The notes below the pieces were generated by a model, which ran no database searches, was not told the origin of the DNA, and saw nothing but the letters and a program-made list of their open reading frames with translations. From assembly GCA_945896765.1 (NCBI GenBank), contig CAMDEL010000078.1, positions 1-7,202 of the forward strand: a DNA stretch of 7,202 nucleotides, given 5' to 3'. The number at the start of each line of letters is the position of its first letter. Within the stretch, counting starts at the first letter, position 1. This document shows, piece by piece, positions 1-5,294 of the stretch. This DNA is from Singulisphaera sp. GP187 (lineage in GTDB: Bacteria; Planctomycetota; Phycisphaerae; Phycisphaerales; SM1A02). The translations under genes were made by a program, and so were the position numbers.

Positions 1-201
1 GAAGAAGATATCGGCATTCGCTATGGCCACATTCATCACGTCGACAACACGTTTGGATTTGACCGCCGCATGCCGTACGCGACGGGAGTCGACGGTCTCT
101 ATTCATGCAGCGCGGGATGCCATCCTGCGGGAAGTGTGATTGGTGCTGCTGGGCACAATTGCGCAGTGCGTGTCATGCGCGATTTGGGAGTGCGGGGCTG
201 A
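1..201 (+). CDS. Phytoene-desaturase-like FAD-dependent oxidoreductase, C-terminal fragment
   Basis: Frame 1 is open from the left edge to a TGA at 199-201, giving the last 66 residues of a longer protein. The segment TGVDGLYSCSAGCHPAGSVI followed by GAAGHN is the C-terminal FAD-contacting signature of the CrtI / COG1233 family, whose members usually show GLYxCGAGTHPGGGVxGAxGHNAA. Several positions are unusual: the GT of CGAGTHP is replaced (CSAGCHP), and the GGGV stretch is AGSV. The family does FAD-dependent desaturation, isomerisation or saturation of isoprenoids and other lipophilic substrates, so a carotenoid role is possible, but the substrate cannot be told from this end. The N-terminal Rossmann motif lies outside the window. 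The gene converges on the minus-strand operon, with the two stop codons 38 bp apart. Confidence 0.8.
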   Translation, partial: EEDIGIRYGHIHHVDNTFGFDRRMPYATGVDGLYSCSAGCHPAGSVIGAAGHNCAVRVMRDLGVRG

Positions 202-217
202 GCGTGCGGGGTTGAAC
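190..217. repeat. 14-bp imperfect tandem duplication over the oxidoreductase stop codon
   Basis: GTGCGGGGCTGAGC at 190-203 is followed directly by GTGCGGGGTTGAAC at 204-217, differing at two of 14 positions. The first copy contains the stop codon of the plus-strand oxidoreductase (199-201). The second copy carries another TGA in a different frame. It looks like a small replication-slippage duplication at the gene's 3' end with no evident function. Confidence 0.6.
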
Positions 218-233
218 TTATAAAAGTATCAAC
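211..233. terminator. Hairpin between convergent genes, possible weak bidirectional terminator
   Basis: GTTGAACTT (211-219) can pair with AAGTATCAAC (224-233) as nine base pairs with one bulged A at 228 and an ATAA loop. It occupies most of the 38-bp space between the stop of the plus-strand oxidoreductase and the stop of the minus-strand protease, where a shared terminator would be expected. The stem is AT-rich and neither side has a good T-tract, so efficient intrinsic termination is doubtful. Confidence 0.35.
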
Positions 234-239
234 GACTCT

Positions 240-1250
240 TCATGGTTTTTCGCAAAGCGCGCGCGCTTCGAGAAGCGTCTTCTCATATTCCTTGCGAAGC
301 GAGGCAACTCGAGATGGATTCGAATCTGCTTGCGCTCGGGAAATGTCTTTCTCGCGATCTTCAAGCCGCTTGATGAATGCCCGCAGTTTCTTTGGCGAGG
401 ATTGAATATCTGAATCCATACGCTTGGTCTGTCCACCGGACGGCACCGCAAGGGATGCGATCACTTCGTCGAGGGAATTTTTCTGCTTCGCAAGGCCAGT
501 TTTTTCCATTGTTCCAGCCGTCAGGGTGAGCACTTCTTTCGGGCCATCAATTCGCTCGTCAGTTGGTGCGCGCTGTTGATCTGAAAATCCACCTTCGCTC
601 GACCACCAAAGTTCTTTGGACATATCGCGCATCGCGGCGGCAATGGCGGGGGATCGTCCAGTTGCTTCCGCCGCAGCTTTGTGAATCGCACTCTGAAACG
701 ATTCATATTTTGCGGCAAGTTCTTCGTCTCCTTGCATCAATTTCTTCAATGAAGATGTTCCCTTGCTTCCGCTGACGATCGTTACTGCTGCGCCGATGCG
801 TGAAGATGGCTTGACAAATATTTCTTTGCATGCAATTGTGATCAATGCGGCAGCGCTTCCTGCATCGGTGACCCACGCAACAATTCGTGTACCCCGCCCA
901 GCACTATCGAGTATCGCCTGAATAATTTGCTCTTCAACATCCACTCTTCCACCAGGGCTATTGATTTCAAGAATCACCGCGGCGGGTTTTTGTTTTTCAG
1001 CTTTTTCGAGTGTCTTCTTAAAATCTGTTGCACTGAACCATTCATCACCATCGAGTGTTGGTCCAACAACGCCTTTCAGTGGAATGACTATGACAAGATT
1101 GGACGAACTTCCCGTCTTGATCGCCGTTGGTTTCGCCTCAGATTTTGTAGGCGTTGCTGGCGCATCACCCTTTGGAACCGTCTGTCCAAATGCGGTAAGC
1201 GAACATGCCGCACACACCGCGCCCGCGAAAATGAAATTGCGAATATTCAT
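240..1250 (-). CDS. Secreted ClpP-class (NfeD/SppA-like) serine protease
   Basis: This 336-residue protein starts with a signal peptide (basic MNIRN, hydrophobic core to about residue 20, likely cleavage after AFG at 22), so it should act outside the cytoplasm. A low-complexity linker follows to about residue 50. Residues 51-255 match the ClpP/crotonase-fold proteases of the NfeD1b/SppA group: INSPGG at 96-101 (oxyanion-hole region), the likely nucleophile Ser132 in DAGSAAAL, the RIGAA motif at 151-155, and Lys181 where the Lys of the Ser-Lys dyad is expected. The membrane segments and C-terminal OB domain of full NfeD proteins are absent. Instead, residues 285-336 are a highly charged, probably helical tail. 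I chose ATG at 1250 because the frame upstream of it overlaps eboB and encodes no signal peptide. The start overlaps the eboB stop as ATGA, implying translational coupling. The substrate is unknown. Confidence 0.82.
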   Translation of the reverse strand: MNIRNFIFAGAVCAACSLTAFGQTVPKGDAPATPTKSEAKPTAIKTGSSSNLVIVIPLKGVVGPTLDGDEWFSATDFKKTLEKAEKQKPAAVILEINSPGGRVDVEEQIIQAILDSAGRGTRIVAWVTDAGSAAALITIACKEIFVKPSSRIGAAVTIVSGSKGTSSLKKLMQGDEELAAKYESFQSAIHKAAAEATGRSPAIAAAMRDMSKELWWSSEGGFSDQQRAPTDERIDGPKEVLTLTAGTMEKTGLAKQKNSLDEVIASLAVPSGGQTKRMDSDIQSSPKKLRAFIKRLEDREKDISRAQADSNPSRVASLRKEYEKTLLEARALCEKP

Positions 1251-2044
1251 TGCACGCGAAATCGCCCAGACTGCGAAAGAAACTTTTGCGGATTGTCGAA
1301 AGAGACTTTGCGAATGATCGCGTCCAAATGACCGCGTCTGCGCATTTCGTCGCGGCACTTCGGCACTGCGAGCGGATCGCTGATTCCCCAATCTGCGGCC
1401 GAGTTGATCCACATTCGATCTGTTCCGTGCATTTCGAAGATATCGGTTGCTCGTTGCGGAGTGCACTTCGTGTCTGGATAGAGCGTCATCCCTGCCCAGA
1501 ATCCACGATCAAGAACGAGTCGAACGGTGTGCTCTTCAACATGATCGATGAGCACGCGCCCAGGATCGACTCCATGATCTTTGATTGCATCCATAATCAT
1601 TCGCGTGCCTTTCATCTTGTCTTCCAAGTGCGGAGTGTGCACCAAGATCAGCAGGTCGCGACTTTTCGCAAGAGCAATGTGTTCCTCCAACACGACCAAC
1701 TCATTGCGCGAATTTTTGTTCAGCCCGATTTCACCAATCCCAAGCACATTTGGTCGATCAAGAAAACTTGGAATTTCTGCAAGCACTTCGCGAGCGAGAC
1801 CGATGTCTTCACTCTCTTTTGGATTAATGCAAAGCCATGTGTGGTGTTGAATTCCAAACTGCGCTGCACGCTTTGGCTCGGTCTCGGTCAACTGCCGAAA
1901 ATAATCCATAAACCCCTGAGCGCATGATCGATCGTATCCCGCCCAGAATGCGGGCTCGGTGATTGCAACACAACCCGCCAGCGCCATGCGCTGATAGTCA
2001 TCAGTTGTTCGCGAAACCATATGAATATGAGGGTCGATGTACAT
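1247..2044 (-). CDS. eboB: EboB-like TatD-family metal-dependent hydrolase
   Basis: The 265-residue protein has the TatD-type amidohydrolase fold with all expected metal ligands: HxH at His6 and His8 (IDPHIH), Glu105 in GIGEIGLNK, His136 in LVHTPH, His168 in LIDHVEEH, and Asp218 in NSAADWG. The wording of several segments (EPAFWAGYDRS, DYFRQLTETEPKRAAQFGI, LCINPKE, HTPHLEDKMKGTRMI) is what I associate with the EboB branch rather than with housekeeping TatD nucleases. The neighbouring eboD-like gene supports this. Ebo proteins are linked to production or traffic of an unidentified metabolite, and the reaction of EboB is not established. The start is ATG at 2044, giving the standard MYIDPHIH beginning; a GTG at 2086 would add 14 residues and overlap the gene upstream. 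No clear Shine-Dalgarno is seen. The TGA at 1249-1247 overlaps the next start. Confidence 0.87.
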   Translation of the reverse strand: MYIDPHIHMVSRTTDDYQRMALAGCVAITEPAFWAGYDRSCAQGFMDYFRQLTETEPKRAAQFGIQHHTWLCINPKESEDIGLAREVLAEIPSFLDRPNVLGIGEIGLNKNSRNELVVLEEHIALAKSRDLLILVHTPHLEDKMKGTRMIMDAIKDHGVDPGRVLIDHVEEHTVRLVLDRGFWAGMTLYPDTKCTPQRATDIFEMHGTDRMWINSAADWGISDPLAVPKCRDEMRRRGHLDAIIRKVSFDNPQKFLSQSGRFRVQ

Positions 2045-2057
2045 TTTGTTCTCGATA

Positions 2058-2360
2058 TCAAGGAAGCGGCACAGCGCCAATTGCACCCTTCATTCCAGCT
2101 TTCGCAACTGGCTCTACAGAATGATCGCTCCACAATTCCAGCGCGCGTCGCGCGCGATCGGATTGTCCGTCGCGCAGAAGATCAAGTGCGGCGCACAACG
2201 CACGAACTCGCACATCAGTTGTTGTTGCGGATCCTGCAACTCCCTCAGAAGCGGCAGCTCGATCAAAGCGATCAAGAAATGCTGCAATATCAAGCACCTT
2301 TGCGCGGTGCTCTAAAAAATACTGGTCCACGATCTTGTTTGTCGTGAGAGAAGTTGCCAT
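2058..2360 (-). CDS. Small helical protein of unknown family in the ebo-like operon
   Basis: I do not recognise this 100-residue protein with certainty. It has no signal peptide, transmembrane segment or Cys/His metal motif. Residues 11-36 (YFLEHRAKVLDIAAFLDRFD) and 49-78 (VRVRALCAALDLLRDGQSD, then ARRALELWSD) look like two amphipathic helical blocks joined by a Gly/Ala/Ser/Thr-rich loop, and the end is KAGMKGAIGAVPLP. It is real by context: it fits between eboD (10 bp upstream) and eboB (13 bp downstream) in the same direction, fills the gap exactly, and reads as natural protein in this frame. It is far shorter than EboA and does not resemble the membrane protein EboC. A role as a partner or adaptor of the flanking Ebo enzymes is only inference from position. 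No Shine-Dalgarno is visible. Confidence 0.75.
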   Translation of the reverse strand: MATSLTTNKIVDQYFLEHRAKVLDIAAFLDRFDRAAASEGVAGSATTTDVRVRALCAALDLLRDGQSDRARRALELWSDHSVEPVAKAGMKGAIGAVPLP

Positions 2361-2370
2361 ACATCAGATT

Positions 2371-3504
2371 CTAGGGTGCAAGAGCCTTCGCCGATGCAGC
2401 CACAACGCCCGAATCCATTTGATGGACTTCGGTGGATTCCCCAATGGCCCGCAGAAGAGTGATGTTCATTCGGCCACCAAGGTGCTCTCGAAACTCTTCG
2501 AGTCCTCGCAGAAGTTGATCCGTCTGCAAAAGCATGGGATGCCATATGGGAAGTCGCAGCGCTTGCAGGCAAGCAAGAATGCGAGTGGAATCTTTTTGAG
2601 AGAGTATTTTCATTCGCACCGCATATTCGCAGTCAAGTGCAATGCCAATCGCAACGGCATCGCCATGAGCGATTTCGTATGTGCTCATCGATTCCAATTT
2701 GTGCGCTGCCCAATGCCCAAAGTCCAGCGGCCGAGCTTCGTTGAGTTCGAAGGCGTCTCCGCCTTGCGTGATGTGATCCAAGTGCAATTCAGCACTGCGT
2801 CGAATAATCGGCATTGCTGCGGCAAGATCACGCGCAACAATTCGTGCAGCGGATTGTTCGATCAGTTCGAACAGCGATGGATCTTTCAGACATCCGATCT
2901 TGACTGCTTCGCTGAAGCCAGACAAAAATTGTTGATCGGTCAGCGTTGTCAGAAATTGTTCGTCAGCAATGACTGCCCACGGAACCGAAAAAGTCCCACA
3001 GAAATTTTTCTTCCCAAACTTATTGATACCGTTCTTGACACCCATCGCCGCATCATCCATCGCCAAAGTTGTTGTTGGCATTCGAATGAGCCTGACTCCG
3101 CGGTGAGCAAGCGCTGCGCCGAGTCCAACCGCATCAAGCACTGCACCTCCGCCAATCGCCAAGACAAAGCTTTTGCGGTCGATCCCATATCGATCGATTG
3201 CAACTAGAACTTGCTCATACACATCATTTGAATTTTTCGCTTCTTCTCCACCACTGACCACTTCGATCATTTTGAGTTCAGGAACTGGCTCACCAATTTT
3301 TGCACGCGCTCCAAGATAATTCGCCAATCTCTCTCCAATATCGGGTTGAGCTTGGTGAACACCAGTATCGATAAACGCAATCATTCTTCGCGGGATTCCA
3401 TCAGAACAAACGTTCGCAAGCGTTGCGTTGTCAGGAGCAAACACATCTTCAGTGAATCGCACTCGGTGTCGAAAATCAACTTGCAGTGAACGGTCGAGTG
3501 TCAT
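2371..3504 (-). CDS. eboD: EboD-like sugar-phosphate cyclase (3-dehydroquinate synthase superfamily)
   Basis: The 377-residue cytoplasmic protein has the 3-dehydroquinate synthase (DHQS) fold: NAD-binding AIGGG at 116-120, RMPTTTLAMDD at 141-151, then K157, K166 and N167 equivalent to the substrate-binding K152, K161 and N162 of Aspergillus DHQS. E199, H264 and H280 match the zinc ligands, with K202 and H268 also kept. It is probably not a shikimate-pathway enzyme. The Asn three residues before the first zinc His is Asp261 in ARPLDFGHWAAHKLE, the Lys250 position is not Lys, and the C-terminal carboxylate-binding Lys is missing from EEFREHLGGRM. These changes fit the EboD/valiolone-synthase side of the superfamily, which uses sugar phosphates without a carboxylate. 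ATG at 3504 gives a normal N-terminus; the upstream open frame runs through a terminator and into htrA. It is the first gene of the operon. Confidence 0.85.
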   Translation of the reverse strand: MTLDRSLQVDFRHRVRFTEDVFAPDNATLANVCSDGIPRRMIAFIDTGVHQAQPDIGERLANYLGARAKIGEPVPELKMIEVVSGGEEAKNSNDVYEQVLVAIDRYGIDRKSFVLAIGGGAVLDAVGLGAALAHRGVRLIRMPTTTLAMDDAAMGVKNGINKFGKKNFCGTFSVPWAVIADEQFLTTLTDQQFLSGFSEAVKIGCLKDPSLFELIEQSAARIVARDLAAAMPIIRRSAELHLDHITQGGDAFELNEARPLDFGHWAAHKLESMSTYEIAHGDAVAIGIALDCEYAVRMKILSQKDSTRILACLQALRLPIWHPMLLQTDQLLRGLEEFREHLGGRMNITLLRAIGESTEVHQMDSGVVAASAKALAP

Positions 3505-3533
3505 GGTGGAACTTGAAGCATAGGTTCGATTGC

Positions 3534-3569
3534 AAAAAGAAAACCATGGCGGAGGGCGTTCCGCCATGG
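3534..3569 (-). terminator. Intrinsic terminator downstream of htrA
   Basis: Read on the minus strand, a perfect 10-bp stem CCATGGCGGA / TCCGCCATGG (arms 3569-3560 and 3553-3544) with a six-base loop is followed by the T-rich tract TTTTCTTTTT (3543-3534). This is a textbook Rho-independent terminator about 60 bp after the htrA stop. It ends only 29 bp before the eboD start, so the eboD promoter must overlap it or lie within it, or the operon depends on readthrough. Confidence 0.85.
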
Positions 3570-3579
3570 CTTGGTACCC

Positions 3580-3617
3580 GCGAATACGCTTCGCAGGAGT
3601 CCCGCATTTCAAGCGGG
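3580..3617 (-). other. Two short hairpins in the htrA 3' untranslated region
   Basis: Between the htrA stop and the terminator there are two more small inverted repeats: CCCGC/GCGGG (3601-3605 and 3613-3617, 7-base loop) and GCGAA/TTCGC (3580-3584 and 3590-3594, 5-base loop). With the terminator they make three stem-loops in about 75 bases. They may protect the 3' end of the htrA transcript. Each stem is only five base pairs, so chance formation is possible. Confidence 0.3.
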
Positions 3618-3628
3618 TGGTAGATGAT

Positions 3629-5176
3629 TCATTTGGGATTTCGCCTGAGCATGGTGAAGCGCGATGCTCCCTCGCGTTCAAACAAGAGTCGAATGATTTG
3701 GCCGGGCTTTGATTTCGCAAATGCGCTGCGGCAAGTTTCAACATCGATAATCGCTACCCCATTTACTTCACGGATGACATCTCCTGGAGCCAACCCGGCA
3801 GTTTCCGCTGATCCACCTTCGATCGTTGAGGAGACATAGACACCCTTGCCCGTTGCGCCGAGGGCAGTCGCAGATTCTGTGTCGAGCGCTCGAATTTCGA
3901 GCCCGAGTGATTCTTCGATGTTCGGCGAAACGGGTTCGGGTGTTGATGTGGTGCTGGAGGAATTTGGTCGTTCTCCAAGTGTCGCGTCGGTCGTCATTGA
4001 CTTGCCGCTTCGGATGAAACCAAGCGTGATCGGAGTGTTCGGCTCACTGTTGGCAATTATTCTCATCAACTGAGTCGGGGTCTGGGTGGACTTGCCATCG
4101 AGCGTCACAATGATGTCGCCAACCTTCAATCCTGCTTCTGCCGCTGGAGTTCCAGTGAGAATCCCAGAGACCAGAACCCCATCGGTCGAATCTTGTCCAA
4201 AGCTTTTCGCAAGTTCATGGTCGAGCCCTTGCATCGAAACTCCCAGCCAGCCTCTGCGCACAGAATTGCCTTGCGAAATTGAGTTGGCGATGCGCTTCAC
4301 GATGTGACTTGGAATTGCGAAGCCGATTCCCGCACTGCCGCCAGATTGTGAAGCAATGCCGCTATTGATTCCAATCACATGACCATCAAGATCTATGAGT
4401 GGTCCACCAGAATTTCCAGGATTGATCGCAGCATCTGTTTGAATGTATTCCTCGAAAGTCGAGAGCCCAACTCCGTCGCGTCCCTTCGCGCTGACGATTC
4501 CTGCGGTCACAGAGTGCTCTAGTCCAAATGGACAACCGATCGCAAGAACCCAATCGCCAATTTCGATTGCGTTGGAATCTCCAAATGTTGCAGCATGCAG
4601 ATCCGTTGCTTGAACTTGAATGATCGCAAGATCTGTTTCTGGATCGCTACCCACTTGTTTCGCAGGCATCTCACGCCCATCCGACAATCGAACAATAATT
4701 TCATCGCCTCCTGCAATGACATGATTGTTTGTGATGATCAATCCATCACTTGAATAGATGATGCCTGTTCCTTCGCCACGCTGTTCGCTTCCTGGTCGCA
4801 TGCGCTGAGGTATGTGCGGATTCCTTGGTGATTTCTTTAGATTATTGTGTCCGAAGTCGCTCGAAAACGGAGCGCGGTCAATTGTCGTGATTGCAACGAC
4901 GCTTGGGCCAACACGCTTTGCGACTTCGCGGAAAGCGCGCGACAGACTTCGGGCATACTGGACTTCATCGGTCGATTTCGAATTGGCATTGCCTGATGCG
5001 CTTTCCTTCGTCGCCTGATTATTTGCATTCGCGGGAGCTTCGCGTCCAGCGATGCTCATGATGACCGCAAATGCAGCCAACATGTTTCGCGCTCGCAGGA
5101 TTTCCCGTGCTTTTCGTGCGATTTTCTCGGCTCCGCGAGAATTCTGAATCTTGTGTTGCCTTGTTTCGTTGCCCAT
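3629..5176 (-). CDS. HtrA/DegP-family periplasmic serine protease with two PDZ domains
   Basis: The 515-residue protein has a long basic N-terminal region, a short hydrophobic segment at about 31-44 (MLAAFAVIMSIAG) and a plausible cleavage site after ANA, so it should be exported. The trypsin-like domain has the full triad: His152 in TNNHVI, Asp182 in DPETDLAII and Ser256 in NPGNSGGPL. PDZ1 runs from about 308 (RRGWLGVS) to 400 and PDZ2 from about 420 to 504, separated by a Ser/Thr/Pro-rich linker. The family degrades or refolds damaged envelope proteins, with the PDZ domains controlling substrate binding and oligomerisation. I chose ATG at 5176 because AAAGGA lies eight bases upstream; ATGs at 5185, 5212 and 5254 are in frame but less well placed. 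An intrinsic terminator follows, so the gene is probably transcribed alone or with the receptor upstream. DegP, DegQ or DegS-type subtype cannot be assigned. Confidence 0.93.
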   Translation of the reverse strand: MGNETRQHKIQNSRGAEKIARKAREILRARNMLAAFAVIMSIAGREAPANANNQATKESASGNANSKSTDEVQYARSLSRAFREVAKRVGPSVVAITTIDRAPFSSDFGHNNLKKSPRNPHIPQRMRPGSEQRGEGTGIIYSSDGLIITNNHVIAGGDEIIVRLSDGREMPAKQVGSDPETDLAIIQVQATDLHAATFGDSNAIEIGDWVLAIGCPFGLEHSVTAGIVSAKGRDGVGLSTFEEYIQTDAAINPGNSGGPLIDLDGHVIGINSGIASQSGGSAGIGFAIPSHIVKRIANSISQGNSVRRGWLGVSMQGLDHELAKSFGQDSTDGVLVSGILTGTPAAEAGLKVGDIIVTLDGKSTQTPTQLMRIIANSEPNTPITLGFIRSGKSMTTDATLGERPNSSSTTSTPEPVSPNIEESLGLEIRALDTESATALGATGKGVYVSSTIEGGSAETAGLAPGDVIREVNGVAIIDVETCRSAFAKSKPGQIIRLLFEREGASRFTMLRRNPK

Positions 5177-5184
5177 ATTTCCCA

Positions 5185-5190
5185 TCCTTT
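5185..5190 (-). promoter_or_regulatory. Shine-Dalgarno site of htrA
   Basis: AAAGGA on the minus strand sits eight bases before the ATG at 5176. It decides for that start over the ATG at 5185, which overlaps the motif itself. It is the only convincing ribosome-binding site among the complete genes of the window. Confidence 0.6.
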
Positions 5191-5194
5191 CGTA

Positions 5195-5238
5195 CTGAAC
5201 TGTTTGGTTCATTACGCACGAGTGTGGGAACAGTTCAG
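5195..5238 (-). promoter_or_regulatory. Spaced 10-bp inverted repeat upstream of htrA
   Basis: CTGAACTGTT (5195-5204) and AACAGTTCAG (5229-5238) are exact reverse complements separated by 24 bases, with centres 34 bp apart, or a little over three helical turns. The distal arm lies in a smaller palindrome, GAAC-A-GTTC (5228-5236), and the proximal arm in GAAC-N6-GTTC (5197-5210). It begins 19 bp upstream of the htrA start, just behind the Shine-Dalgarno. It could be an operator for a dimeric regulator or a 5' leader stem-loop controlling translation. I could not identify convincing -35 and -10 elements nearby. Confidence 0.45.
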
Positions 5239-5294
5239 AAGTTTTTAATGCCACCGTCCTATTGGATCTTTAAACCCAAGGGGAAGCATGATTT

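Noticed and set aside
1251..1466. Extension of the protease frame upstream by 72 codons to 1466
   Set aside because: It overlaps eboB, is rich in Arg, Ser and Asn, and would bury the clear signal peptide that begins at the ATG at 1250.
1250..1927. Plus-strand open frame of 225 codons opposite eboB
   Set aside because: It is antisense to eboB, whose catalytic motifs are intact, and its translation has no domain I recognise.
2145..2160. GC-alternating palindromic stretch of GCGCGC repeats
   Set aside because: It lies inside the small operon gene and is explained by a run of Arg and Ala codons.
2335..3207. Plus-strand open frame of 290 codons opposite eboD
   Set aside because: It lies wholly antisense to a well-supported enzyme, and its translation (many Cys, His, Arg and Ser, no recognisable domain) looks like a shadow of the real frame.
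3509..3527. GAAC-N11-GTTC dyad just before eboD, resembling the half-sites before htrA
   Set aside because: Four-base half-sites with a different spacing are expected by chance, so I do not claim shared regulation.
3505..3744. Extension of the eboD frame upstream by 80 codons
   Set aside because: The extra frame runs through the htrA terminator hairpin and into the end of htrA, and the added residues resemble no DHQS-family N-terminus.
5245..5285. Possible terminator after the TonB-dependent receptor (TTGGGT pairing with ATCCAA)
   Set aside because: The stem is only six pairs including a G-T wobble and is not followed by a T-tract.
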